Below are positions 5,304 through 13,337 of a DNA stretch of 22,330 nt, piece by piece. The stretch spans positions 1-22,330 of the IMG/VR virus record IMGVR_UViG_3300027506_000022. One strand, given 5' to 3'. The notes below the pieces were generated by a model. It had not been told where the DNA came from. It made no database searches and worked only from the letters and a program-made list of their open reading frames with translations. Both the position numbers and the translations under genes were made by a program. Source of the stretch: a virus. Numbering within the stretch: position 1 is the first letter of the stretch; each line of letters starts with the position of its first letter.

Positions 5304-6400
5304 TATAATTCGAAATCCTCAAATGTAGAATCATCTACGTCCTGTTTGATACCACCTATGAGATAGGATTCAATCTCCGTCTCTTGTGGTGCGTTTTGCA
5401 ATCCTCTACTGTTGAACCAGTGATTAGTCCATGGTAGTGGGTTGTTCGTTGATGAGATATCGAACAGTGGGTTGAGTCCCAATGCACGTAATCTCTTGTT
5501 TGCTGTGTACTCTACGTACTGACCAAGCAGTGCAGTAGATAGACCAATCATAGAACCATCCTTAAATAAGAAGTCTGCCCATTCTTTCTCTTGGTCTACT
5601 GCATCACGGTACATTGCATATACCTCATCCTCAGTCTCTTTCATAATCTTCAACATATCTTTGTCGTTCTCTTGGTTCTTATATGCTTTCAGAATGTGCT
5701 GTGTGATTGCTAGATGTTGTGCTTCATCCCTTGCAATAAGAGAGATAATCTTTGCACTTCCTTCCATCTGTTTTAACTCTCCGAATGCAAATGAACATGC
5801 AAAGGATACGAAGAATCTAATTCCTTCTAAGATGTTAACTGATACTAGTGCAAGGTATAATGCTTTCTTAAGCTCATAATCATCTACTTTAAGACCTAGT
5901 AATTTACGTCTTCCTAGTTCAATAAACGTGTCGTATTTTTCTGTTACCTGTTCTGCTCTAGCCACAATTGCTGGTTCATCTAGAATTGTGTCAAATATCT
6001 GACTAGGGTCACTATAAACATTCTTTATAATATGAGTGTAACTTCGTGAATGAATAGTCTCCATGAAGTCCCATGTAATAATACAAGACTCAAGTTCAGG
6101 CAAGCTCACAAACGGTAAAAATGCTATGGATGGAGCTCTTCCTTGAACTGAGTCGAGTAAAGTTTGATACCTCAAGTTAGAGGTAAAGATGTGTTTTTGT
6201 GCATCAGATAGATTCTGATAATCACTTCTATCTTTCTGTAAGGATACCTCTTCGGGTCTCCAAAAGAATGATAGTTGTGTTTGTGTTAGTTTGTCAAATA
6301 TAGGATACTTGAATGTGTCAAATCTTTGGGTGTTTAACTCTTCCCCGAAGAACATAGCTTCTTTCGTGAAGTCTACGTTCTTTTTATTAAATACTGTCAT
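5303..6400 (-). CDS. nrdB: Ribonucleotide reductase class Ia beta subunit
   Basis: The 365-residue protein aligns from end to end with E. coli-type NrdB. Iron ligands and radical site are present: D83 in TLLDSVQGR, E114 and H117 in METIHSRSYTH, the radical tyrosine Y121, then FACSFAFGE and IARDEAQH for the second set of ligands. The C-terminal tail (STFEDFEL) is the peptide that docks to NrdA. It houses the diiron-tyrosyl radical used by NrdA to make dNDPs. No intron or intein interrupts it, unlike in some phages. The start overlaps the preceding 2OG oxygenase gene by 14 nt and the stop overlaps the MazG-like start by 1 nt. The oxygenase separates it from nrdA, which is unusual. Confidence 0.97.
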   Translation of the reverse strand: MTVFNKKNVDFTKEAMFFGEELNTQRFDTFKYPIFDKLTQTQLSFFWRPEEVSLQKDRSDYQNLSDAQKHIFTSNLRYQTLLDSVQGRAPSIAFLPFVSLPELESCIITWDFMETIHSRSYTHIIKNVYSDPSQIFDTILDEPAIVARAEQVTEKYDTFIELGRRKLLGLKVDDYELKKALYLALVSVNILEGIRFFVSFACSFAFGELKQMEGSAKIISLIARDEAQHLAITQHILKAYKNQENDKDMLKIMKETEDEVYAMYRDAVDQEKEWADFLFKDGSMIGLSTALLGQYVEYTANKRLRALGLNPLFDISSTNNPLPWTNHWFNSRGLQNAPQETEIESYLIGGIKQDVDDSTFEDFEL

Positions 6401-7343
6401 CTTTCTTTCTTCCGCGTGTGTCTAGTTCAAACCTATCATAATTATTTACGTAAGGTGCTTTTTTCTCTAGGTGGTTGAAGTATACATCATTAAATTTAGT
6501 AAATGCTTTCTTTGATTCTTCTATCACCTCGTTATCATTCTCGTCTGCATATCTGTGTGGTCTTCCATCATATGATAGTGCCTTATGGTCTAAGCCAATA
6601 TCTGTATGAAATGCATCTATCTCATTCATCAGACCATCTTCATTGAAGAAATGTAGGAACATATGATAGGAGTAATCCCCAACCAAGTAGTCTCTCCAGT
6701 GAATAACATTAGGGCCTTGATATAGTAAAACATCTCCTACCTCTAATACTATTGGGATTCCTCGTCTTTGTCTGTGTGGTAGTGCTTGAGATATTTCAAA
6801 CACTTCATCCATACTTGGAGAATCAACATAGTTACCATCGTTTTGTACCCATATAGTCCATGGTGCATTATCATCTGTTTGATAGTCCAAACAAATAGTT
6901 GCACTTATCTCACATGAAGGTCTATCTGTATGAGCCTTTAGATATGCACCTCTATCATACTTTCTAGTGTATGAATAAGTTTCTCTTAGAGACATGTCGA
7001 TTCTACTATCTAATTTATCTCTTAGCCATCTATGTAGGGAAACTGCCATTGGAGTACAATAGTTTGCACGTGATTTTCCTAGTGAGTCTTTTGGTGAATT
7101 TTGAGTGATTTCATGCTCTGTTTTAAATATACACTCATCCCACTCTTTGTTATGTTCGATAGCTTTCCAACTATCTAATGACATATTGATGATGTCTTTA
7201 GGTATAAAGTTTCTAAGAACTACAAACCTATCCTTCATAAGAGACCATGTCTCGGGATTGGTTCTACTAGTTAATTTTTTACCGTCTTGTTCATCATCAG
7301 CAACACAATAGTTTACTGTCTTTTCTTCAAATGGCACAGGCAT
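6387..7343 (-). CDS. 2OG-Fe(II) oxygenase-like protein between nrdA and nrdB
   Basis: The 318-residue protein looks like a distinct 2OG-Fe(II) oxygenase. In the middle, YLKAHTDRPSCEISATICL supplies the HxD motif and the first core strand. Further on, EVGDVLLYQGPNVIHWRD supplies the turn, the distal histidine and a likely 2OG-binding arginine, followed by YHMFLHF. The N-terminal third (DRFVVLRNFIP onward) is the usual lead-in and the C-terminus is a charged extension. I chose the ATG at 7343, with AGGA 8 nt upstream, overlapping the nrdA stop by 17 nt. A TTG at 7382 would extend it. It overlaps nrdB by 14 nt, so it is locked into the RNR operon. Its substrate is unknown; a nucleotide or an RNR-associated target is only a guess. 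Confidence 0.82.
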   Translation of the reverse strand: MPVPFEEKTVNYCVADDEQDGKKLTSRTNPETWSLMKDRFVVLRNFIPKDIINMSLDSWKAIEHNKEWDECIFKTEHEITQNSPKDSLGKSRANYCTPMAVSLHRWLRDKLDSRIDMSLRETYSYTRKYDRGAYLKAHTDRPSCEISATICLDYQTDDNAPWTIWVQNDGNYVDSPSMDEVFEISQALPHRQRRGIPIVLEVGDVLLYQGPNVIHWRDYLVGDYSYHMFLHFFNEDGLMNEIDAFHTDIGLDHKALSYDGRPHRYADENDNEVIEESKKAFTKFNDVYFNHLEKKAPYVNNYDRFELDTRGRKKDDSI

Positions 7344-9615
7344 CGCAATCTTCCTCACTTTCTGTAAAGTCACTCTGTGCAAGAGGTTCCTCTACTACAT
7401 CTTCTACTTTACCGTCCATAGTATTTTGGTAATAAGAAGTTTTCCATCCATACTTATATGTATTCAGTAAATCTCTAGCCATTACTGAAACTGGTACTTC
7501 ACCCTTATCATAGTTCTCGGGATTGTAAGACCAATTACCACTAATTGCTTGGTCAAAGAACTTTTGCATCACTGCAAGTACTTTGATATACCCTTCGTTA
7601 CTCTCCATGTCCCATAATAACGTGTAACTATTCTTTAATAAACTATATTGTGGAACTACCTGTTTTAAGGTACCTTTTTTACTTTTCTTAACTGAAAGGT
7701 AATCTCTAGGGGGTTCTACTCCATTTGTTGCATTAGAGACCACGCTAGAGGACTCTGAAGGCATCTGTGCAGTCAATGTGGAGTGTCTTAGACCATGTAC
7801 TTTGATACATGTTCTTAGTTTATCCCAGTCACAGTTTAACACATTTGGTGTGATACTGTCAACATCCTTTTTGTAGGTGTCGATAGGTAGTATACCCTGT
7901 GAATACTTAGTTCTATCGAAGTAATCACACGCACCTTTCTCAGATGCAATTTGATTAGATGACTTCAGCAATTCGTACTGGAATCTCTCCGTTAGTTCAT
8001 GTACTAATTTATGTGCTTCGGGGTCGTCATACTTGACCTTGTTCTTCGCAAGGAAATGTGCTAGACCAATGTAACCAATACCTAGTGACCTTCTTGCAAG
8101 TGTTGACCTTTCTGCAGCGACAACTGGATATTGTTGATAATCTATTAGTTCTTCTAACCCTCTAACTGCAAGGTCACATAGACTACCAAGCTCATCATAG
8201 TTCTTGATAATGCCTACGTTAATTGCAGATAGAATACATAACGCAATCTCACCTTCCCCATCGATATGACTGATAGGGTCGGTGGGTAGTGTTATCTCTT
8301 GACATAGGTTACTCATGTTAACCTTGTCGACAAAACTACTATGCGTATTGCAATGGTCGATATTCATAATGTAAATACGGCCAGTCTCTGCTCGTTCTTT
8401 TAATAAACTTGTAAATAATTCTCTTGCACTAATTTTCTTCTTAGGAATACTAGTTGCACGTTCGTACTTTTCATAGAGGTCGTTGAACTCGGGTGTACCA
8501 AATGCTTCATACAACCCTTTAACATCATGTGGAGAGAACAATGTAATCTCCTCATTCTTTAGAAATCTTTGATAGAAAAGTTCTGACAACTGTATAGAGT
8601 AGTCTAGCTTTCTTACTCTGTTGTCTTCGGTGCCTTTGTTGTTTTTAAGTACCAAGATGTCTTCGATTTCTGCATGCCAGATTGGAAAGTGTACCGTTGC
8701 GCTTCCACCTCTGACTCCGTTTTGGGTGCAGCTTCTAACGGTTGCTTCAAACTTTTTAAGAAATGGTATGACTCCAGTATGCTGGACTTCTCCGCCTCTA
8801 ATTTTACTACCAAGTCCCCTAATTCTTCCTGCGTTGATTCCAATACCAGCTCTTTGAGCAACGTACTTACCGATTGCCATGTCACTGGAGAAGATTGAGT
8901 CGAGGGTGTCGTCTGAGTCAACGAGAACACAACTTGCAAATTGTCGAAGTGGTGTTCTAACCCCTGCCATAATGGGGGTTGGGATGTTAATTTTAAATTG
9001 TGATATTGCATCGTAATATCCTTTGACATATTGTAACCTACTTTCTCCATAGTTTCTGAATAATGTCATAGCAATCATCATATACATGAACTGTGGTGTC
9101 TCATATAATGTACTGCTAGACCTGTCTTGTACCAAATACTTATCTACTATCTGTTGTAGACCAGCATAAGTAAAATCTAAATCTCTGTTGTGTCTGATAA
9201 ATTTAGCACACTGTTCTATCTCTTCATCTGTGTAGTGGTTAAGGATGTCCTTATCATATACACCGATTTGAATGTTTCTTTTGATGATGTCTAATAGTGG
9301 TGGATAGATTTCTGAGTCTTTCCATTTAGTATTGAACACCTGTTTCTGCACTCCAAACAATAGTAATCTGGCTGCAACGAACTGATAGTTCGGGTTCTCT
9401 AGTGATATCAAATCACTTGCACTCTTCACTAGAATTTGTTGAATGTCCTTTGTGGTGATTCCATCAAAGAACTGTAGACCACTGTTCATTTCTACAGATG
9501 ACTCTGATACACCTGTAATTCCTTTACAAGCTTTCTCCATCATTCTATGGATTTTATCTAAGTTGATATTGGCTTTACTACCATCGGACTTAATTACTTT
9601 AAACTCTGCATTCAT
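7327..9615 (-). CDS. nrdA: Ribonucleotide reductase class Ia alpha subunit
   Basis: The 762-residue protein matches E. coli-type NrdA in length and order. It has an N-terminal ATP-cone (about residues 1-90, FKVIKSDGSKANINLDKIHR), the substrate-reducing cysteines in FASCVLVD and EIALCILSA, and the thiyl-radical cysteine with its Asn and Glu in SNLCQEI. The phosphate-binding MPSESSSVVSNATNG and the radical-transfer tyrosine pair in TSYYQNTMDG are also present. The C-terminal DCDACAI keeps two cysteines as a CxxC, the shuttle re-reduced by glutaredoxin. It reduces ribonucleoside diphosphates with NrdB. The ATP-cone implies dATP feedback is possible. The start overlaps the primase stop as ATGA. 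It is intact, with no intein or intron. Confidence 0.97.
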   Translation of the reverse strand: MNAEFKVIKSDGSKANINLDKIHRMMEKACKGITGVSESSVEMNSGLQFFDGITTKDIQQILVKSASDLISLENPNYQFVAARLLLFGVQKQVFNTKWKDSEIYPPLLDIIKRNIQIGVYDKDILNHYTDEEIEQCAKFIRHNRDLDFTYAGLQQIVDKYLVQDRSSSTLYETPQFMYMMIAMTLFRNYGESRLQYVKGYYDAISQFKINIPTPIMAGVRTPLRQFASCVLVDSDDTLDSIFSSDMAIGKYVAQRAGIGINAGRIRGLGSKIRGGEVQHTGVIPFLKKFEATVRSCTQNGVRGGSATVHFPIWHAEIEDILVLKNNKGTEDNRVRKLDYSIQLSELFYQRFLKNEEITLFSPHDVKGLYEAFGTPEFNDLYEKYERATSIPKKKISARELFTSLLKERAETGRIYIMNIDHCNTHSSFVDKVNMSNLCQEITLPTDPISHIDGEGEIALCILSAINVGIIKNYDELGSLCDLAVRGLEELIDYQQYPVVAAERSTLARRSLGIGYIGLAHFLAKNKVKYDDPEAHKLVHELTERFQYELLKSSNQIASEKGACDYFDRTKYSQGILPIDTYKKDVDSITPNVLNCDWDKLRTCIKVHGLRHSTLTAQMPSESSSVVSNATNGVEPPRDYLSVKKSKKGTLKQVVPQYSLLKNSYTLLWDMESNEGYIKVLAVMQKFFDQAISGNWSYNPENYDKGEVPVSVMARDLLNTYKYGWKTSYYQNTMDGKVEDVVEEPLAQSDFTESEEDCDACAI

Positions 9616-10649
9616 ATTTTCTTGTACTCCATTAGTTTTAGTTTTGCCGAAAGACCTTCAAATGTACAAGTATTAATGATATCTACTATTTCACTTTGTT
9701 CCAATCCACTTACTATCATATCGTTTATATCTTTACAGTCTGCAATACGTTTGTCGTCCCATATGCAAACTTTATAACCTAACTCAATCACCTCTTCTAG
9801 CTTCTTGAGTATCTCTTCATTACGTGGTTCATTATCATAAATGATAATTGAATTATCTTTGATACCATCGTCTATTTTCTTAAAGTCACTTCCCCCGACT
9901 GCGATACTGTTGGGAAGGAATAAACTATCTATAGGGCCTTCGGTGACATAGATAGTTTTTGTTTTGTCCACATTCTGTATGTTATAGATGAGTGGAACGT
10001 CATCTAGGAGTCTCATAGTAAGATATCGTAACGGTGAGTCATTGATTGCTCTACCCGATACTCCTACAAGTTCCCCATCCTCTCTAAAGAATGGTATTAC
10101 TATCCGTGGGTCGTTTCCAAGGACTCTATCCTTATACTTATCTGACAGCAAACTTAGAGTTTGTGCAGAGTCGACATACCACAGCTCAGCAATCTTGTCA
10201 CTAGGAACCAGTCTCTTTTCGAGGTAGTCACGTGCAACATGTTTCTCTTTTGCTGGAAACATAATTGCTGACAAGTCAACTTTCTTCATATTTAGTAATT
10301 CTGTTTTTGGAGTGAACTTGAATGCATTCGAACTGGGCATCTTATGATTGGATGCATGTTTCTTAGGTTTCTTACCACTCTCTTTTAACCATTCTTTAAT
10401 GTACTCTTTATGTAGTACAGGGAAATGGTCTTTGATAAAGGTCACACTTGAAGTAGATTTACCACAATTATGACACTTAAATATAAAACTTTGTTCTACG
10501 ACAAAGTGATATCCACGAGCCTTATGCTTATTTTTCTGTGAATCACCACAGTATAAACACCTGTGATTCAACGTTGTGTCTCCCTTCCATTTTGCAAGTT
10601 CTAACGAACCTACACACATGGAGAGGTATTTTCTCTCTAACCATAGCAT
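9612..10649 (-). CDS. DNA primase, T4 gp61-like (zinc finger + Toprim)
   Basis: The 345-residue protein has the layout of T4 gp61 primase and nearly its length. The N-terminal zinc site comprises CLYCGDSQ and, about 30 residues later, CHNCGKS, with the conserved KARGYHF between. A Toprim domain follows: the strand IYVTEGPIDSLFLPNS carries the catalytic glutamate, and IIIYDNEPRNEE gives the acidic metal-binding pair region. It makes short RNA primers for lagging-strand synthesis together with a DnaB-like helicase (gp41 in T4), not in this window. The ATG at 10649 is chosen because a promoter -10 box lies exactly 6 nt upstream. A GTG at 10664 would add five residues but overlaps that box. The stop overlaps nrdA by 4 nt. 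Confidence 0.9.
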   Translation of the reverse strand: MLWLERKYLSMCVGSLELAKWKGDTTLNHRCLYCGDSQKNKHKARGYHFVVEQSFIFKCHNCGKSTSSVTFIKDHFPVLHKEYIKEWLKESGKKPKKHASNHKMPSSNAFKFTPKTELLNMKKVDLSAIMFPAKEKHVARDYLEKRLVPSDKIAELWYVDSAQTLSLLSDKYKDRVLGNDPRIVIPFFREDGELVGVSGRAINDSPLRYLTMRLLDDVPLIYNIQNVDKTKTIYVTEGPIDSLFLPNSIAVGGSDFKKIDDGIKDNSIIIYDNEPRNEEILKKLEEVIELGYKVCIWDDKRIADCKDINDMIVSGLEQSEIVDIINTCTFEGLSAKLKLMEYKKI

Positions 10650-10655
10650 ACATTC

Positions 10656-10684
10656 ATTATACACGAATCCATGCTAAATTACAA
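10656..10684 (-). promoter_or_regulatory. Sigma70-type promoter of the primase/RNR operon
   Basis: TTGTAA (10684-10679, 4/6 match), a 17-nt spacer and a perfect TATAAT (10661-10656) read toward the primase gene. The -10 box ends 6 nt before the ATG at 10649, placing the predicted transcription start on the A of the ATG, as for the HAD gene. No Shine-Dalgarno sequence precedes the ATG. It probably drives the run from primase through nrdA and nrdB to glutaredoxin. Confidence 0.75.
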
Positions 10685-10701
10685 GGTGTTTTTTAGGATT
10701 A

Positions 10702-10887
10702 TTATCCGTCTATAAGTGCTTGAACACGTGCTACTTCGGTGTCCCAAGCAGCTTTAGATGTGTCATAAGATGTCTGAGCAAGAGCTCTTCCATCTGTTCC
10801 TTCAGCAGGAGCTCCGTCCATAGAAGGTTCATTTGCTACCAAATGTGCCATAAACTCTTCCGATGTCATATTTTCTGAAATTGCCAT
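10702..10887 (-). CDS. Small hypothetical protein
   Basis: A 61-residue acidic, alanine-rich protein with a predicted helical pattern (SEEFMAHLVANEPSM, then TSKAAWDTEVARVQALI at the C-terminus). It has no known motif and no signal peptide or membrane span. Its ATG overlaps the upstream gene's stop as TAATG, so the two are translated together under the late promoter at 11353. It is the last gene of that unit before the primase promoter. Function unknown. Confidence 0.7.
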   Translation of the reverse strand: MAISENMTSEEFMAHLVANEPSMDGAPAEGTDGRALAQTSYDTSKAAWDTEVARVQALIDG

Positions 10888-11336
10888 TATGCCTGTTCTC
10901 CAGTTGTTGATTCCATTTCTTGTTCCATTTCTTCGATAGGTGCCATGTAAGAGACCCAGTCATTTGACCAGTCATCTTCTTCACATCTCATCCACTCACC
11001 TGCTACATTGTCGTAACAAGCATCTGTATCGATGTTAGTAGACAAGTTATACTCATCTTCTTCCATGTCATTTGGTTGCATCCAACACTGGTAGATACAA
11101 TCCCAATATGCCTCATCACTAAACCCTTCTGGGCATGGGTGAGTAGGTGTTTCGGGATGGATGTAATCACCTTCAGTAGACTCTACGAATACACATGTGT
11201 AATCTTCAACGTTCTCTTCTTCGTGTGGTATATTACCAAGTGTATGTTCAATATCTAATAACATTCCACGAATGTCATATATCATTTGTTCTATCTGTAG
11301 ACGTGGGTCTAAGTTAGGTTTGTTTGTGTCGGCCAT
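10887..11336 (-). CDS. Hypothetical acidic, Trp/Cys-rich protein
   Basis: A 149-residue, strongly acidic protein. After a helical N-terminus (QIEQMIYDIRGMLLDIEHTL) it has a region rich in tryptophan, tyrosine and cysteine (YWDCIYQCWMQPNDMEEDEY and later WMRCEEDDWSNDW). The paired cysteines could bind metal or form disulfides, but no family is recognised. The start is the ATG at 11336, which has GGAG 6 nt upstream; a TTG at 11348 is in frame but unlikely. A perfect T4 late octamer lies 16 nt before the ATG, so it is a late gene with a short leader. It could be a virion or decoration protein; this is inference from timing only. Confidence 0.75.
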   Translation of the reverse strand: MADTNKPNLDPRLQIEQMIYDIRGMLLDIEHTLGNIPHEEENVEDYTCVFVESTEGDYIHPETPTHPCPEGFSDEAYWDCIYQCWMQPNDMEEDEYNLSTNIDTDACYDNVAGEWMRCEEDDWSNDWVSYMAPIEEMEQEMESTTGEQA

Positions 11337-11352
11337 TGATTTCTCCAAGAAA

Positions 11353-11360
11353 TATTTATA
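11353..11360 (-). promoter_or_regulatory. Perfect T4-type late promoter TATAAATA
   Basis: TATAAATA on the minus strand matches the T4 late consensus at all eight positions. It lies 16 nt before the ATG at 11336, so the transcript would have a leader of about 10 nt including GGAG. It sits in the gap after the membrane/coiled-coil gene. It is the one clear case here of a late promoter with a normal leader. Confidence 0.8.
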
Positions 11361-11367
11361 CTTTTAT

Positions 11368-12543
11368 TTAGTCTTTTTGAAGGTTCTTCACCTTCTTTTT
11401 TGGTACTTGTAGCACAATTCTTTGTGTCTCTCTTAATTTTTTTGTATTACCCTTACCCTGTATCAGTCCTAATGATGTGACCAATAACAAAATTGCCAGC
11501 GGGTCAAATACAAAGATTAGCATGTAAATTACCCATCTTACGGCGTTGTCAAGGTACTTGACACTATCCTCTTGTCCATACATTACCTCTGCAATGTATT
11601 TGATTGGGCCCACTTCACGTTCTAATGAGAGAATAATCTGTTTACTCTCGAACATCTCGTCTTTGTATCCATCTATGATATCATAAGACTCATCAATTAA
11701 CAAGTTGAATTCGTCTGTTTTTACAATAATATCATCTGCATCCCCTGTAGAGGATTGTTGTAACCTTTTAATCTCTGCATTTGCATCATCGATTGTCTTC
11801 TGTGCTTGCAATCTATAGCGGTCAATGTTTGATTGTTGTTCTGATATGTCATCCCTTAACTCTTCTCTCTGAGATGATTGTTGGTCAAATAAGTCGTTTG
11901 CCTGTGCAACATAGTCTATGGTTTCTGATTCACTCTGTCTAAAAACACCACCTTCATCTAGAGTGATGACTTCAACACCTTTGTTCCTAAGAGTGCTTAC
12001 AGCCGTGTCTAAGGATGTCACAGTACCCCTTAGAGATGTTATCTGACCTTGTGCATAGTCTATATCCCCTTGTACTCTATCCCATGCACCATCTCTGATA
12101 GTTTCCTGTTGTTTAATAGACTCTGATACATCTACCTTTGCACCCCCAAGACTCTCAATCCTATCTGTATAGGTTTGTATCTTGTTTTCTTCTCTTGCAA
12201 TCTGACTCTCAATCCTATCAACGATAGATTGTGCTTGTGCAGTATCACCTGTTTGTTCTGAGTGTGCTTTTGATAGGTATCCAAATATACCTAGTGATGT
12301 GATTAACATGAGAACAAATACTGCAAACACTAGATAGTATTTCATGTAGTTGAGTTTTTCCCATGCAAGATGCAGATAGGCTGCAGTGACAACTTTACCG
12401 AATTCTAAAGCACCTGCCATAATTACGATACCCATGAAAGCACCAGCAAATATTGTTGCAAGTCCTAACACTGAGAAATATGCAGCTATAGATGCAATTC
12501 CTAAAGACGTAATTACCGCGAGGTAATTCAAAAATCTGTTCAT
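11368..12543 (-). CDS. Membrane protein with long cytoplasmic or periplasmic coiled coil
   Basis: The 391-residue protein has three N-terminal hydrophobic segments (about residues 7-29, 30-60 and 69-89), the second carrying E47 and K50. A long heptad-rich coiled coil covers about 105-310. A last membrane span (IYMLIFVFDPLAILLLVTSL, about 340-362) is followed by a basic tail (VPKKKVKNLQKD). The layout is reminiscent of DUF4407-type membrane proteins, which have helices flanking a coiled coil. I recall similar proteins in marine T4-like phages, usually labelled only as coil-containing. Possible roles include changing the host inner membrane or superinfection exclusion; none is shown. A weak AGAG precedes the ATG, 3 nt from the upstream stop. 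Confidence 0.82.
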   Translation of the reverse strand: MNRFLNYLAVITSLGIASIAAYFSVLGLATIFAGAFMGIVIMAGALEFGKVVTAAYLHLAWEKLNYMKYYLVFAVFVLMLITSLGIFGYLSKAHSEQTGDTAQAQSIVDRIESQIAREENKIQTYTDRIESLGGAKVDVSESIKQQETIRDGAWDRVQGDIDYAQGQITSLRGTVTSLDTAVSTLRNKGVEVITLDEGGVFRQSESETIDYVAQANDLFDQQSSQREELRDDISEQQSNIDRYRLQAQKTIDDANAEIKRLQQSSTGDADDIIVKTDEFNLLIDESYDIIDGYKDEMFESKQIILSLEREVGPIKYIAEVMYGQEDSVKYLDNAVRWVIYMLIFVFDPLAILLLVTSLGLIQGKGNTKKLRETQRIVLQVPKKKVKNLQKD

Positions 12544-12546
12544 AAT

Positions 12547-12741
12547 CTATCTCTTAATGTTTCTTCTCAAGAGACCGAATAGAGCATTTGGTTCATACTT
12601 CTTATTCCTCTTCTTGAAACCGATACTACTTGCATCAGTTGAAACAGCTGCACCTGTGGCATTCATAGGTGCATCTTCGGTCTGAAGATTGTCTTCAACC
12701 TTCTTCTTGTTCACATCAAATAGTGTACTAATATACGTCAT
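12547..12741 (-). CDS. Small hypothetical protein
   Basis: A 64-residue protein with an alanine/serine-rich, probably disordered middle (PMNATGAAVSTDASSIG) and a basic C-terminus (FKKRNKKYEPNALFGLLRRNIKR), which could bind nucleic acid or an acidic surface. No family is recognised. Its start overlaps the end of the preceding gene by 14 nt, and the next gene begins 3 nt after its stop, so it is embedded in a coupled operon. Short, but supported by position and reading-frame continuity. Confidence 0.6.
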   Translation of the reverse strand: MTYISTLFDVNKKKVEDNLQTEDAPMNATGAAVSTDASSIGFKKRNKKYEPNALFGLLRRNIKR

Positions 12742-13312
12742 TTTCTGTTACCAATACCCTGTCTTCGTTTACGTAGCCGATATAAACATCAATGCCGAAG
12801 ACTTTTGAATGATGTTCTGTTATTTCGACTGCAGTTTTATGTGGATGTACCACATCTAATTGTTCGAGTGTTCTTCTCAAGTGATACTGACCACCAACAT
12901 GGAGTTTTCCGACTGACATGGATTCTTCTAGAACCTCTGCATCAACCTTACCCAGTTCTTTTAGGTGTCTGTAAAACTTTTCACACAGTTCTTCCATTTG
13001 GGGTTCATCTAACTCATTTGTTTCTTTTAACATGAGTAATGCAACAGCATATGATGCAAATTGGGATTTACCAAATGGTACCTTGTTTATGATTTTCTTT
13101 AGATTCCATACTAAACGATGGAGAGGTGTCAAGGAAGCTTTCTCTGCAGCTGTTTCGGGGTTGTTGTCGACATTCTTACCATCGACTTCTATCTTTTTTA
13201 TCCTCGTTCCGTTCTTGTCGATAAACCCAAATTTATATGCCTGCATTTTCTCCCAAGGTGTAGTCAACATCTTGAGTATTCTAAAGACTATTAAAGTATC
13301 TATGATTCTCAT
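12728..13312 (-). CDS. Conserved phage protein of unknown function
   Basis: A 194-residue mostly helical protein beginning MRIIDTLIVFRILKMLTTPW. It has a short beta turn (GFIDKNGTRIKK), the stretch LHRLVWNLKKIINKVPFGKS, a helix AVALLMLKE, and a C-terminal part with GKLHVGGQYHLRRTLEQLD. I recall sequences with the same N-terminal pattern in many tailed phages of marine bacteria, always without a function, so I leave it unnamed. It starts right after tRNA-Thr, and a CTAAATA box ends 5 nt before the ATG with no Shine-Dalgarno sequence, so it is probably the first gene of a late, leaderless transcript. The alternative start M15 has no better signal. Confidence 0.78.
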   Translation of the reverse strand: MRIIDTLIVFRILKMLTTPWEKMQAYKFGFIDKNGTRIKKIEVDGKNVDNNPETAAEKASLTPLHRLVWNLKKIINKVPFGKSQFASYAVALLMLKETNELDEPQMEELCEKFYRHLKELGKVDAEVLEESMSVGKLHVGGQYHLRRTLEQLDVVHPHKTAVEITEHHSKVFGIDVYIGYVNEDRVLVTENDVY

Positions 13313-13317
13313 ATATC

Positions 13318-13324
13318 TATTTAG
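13318..13324 (-). promoter_or_regulatory. Late-promoter element CTAAATA, 5 nt from ATG
   Basis: CTAAATA matches seven positions of the T4-type late octamer core and lies exactly 5 nt before the ATG at 13312. In T4 late promoters the transcript starts about 5-6 nt after the octamer, which would put the start at the ATG itself. There is no Shine-Dalgarno sequence in between or upstream. Confidence 0.6.
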
Positions 13325-13337
13325 GTGATTTGAGCAG

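Noticed and set aside
8613-9050. Second minus-strand open frame of 145 codons
   Set aside because: It lies wholly within nrdA in another frame, while the nrdA frame shows conserved catalytic motifs throughout.
5303-9615. Search for inteins, introns or homing endonucleases in nrdA and nrdB
   Set aside because: Both proteins are colinear with E. coli-type homologues and have no inserted domain, although such insertions are common in phage RNR genes.
10685-10710. Palindrome GGATAATAATCC near the end of the 61-residue gene as a terminator
   Set aside because: The stem is only 4 bp and is followed by an A-run rather than a T-run on the transcribed strand.
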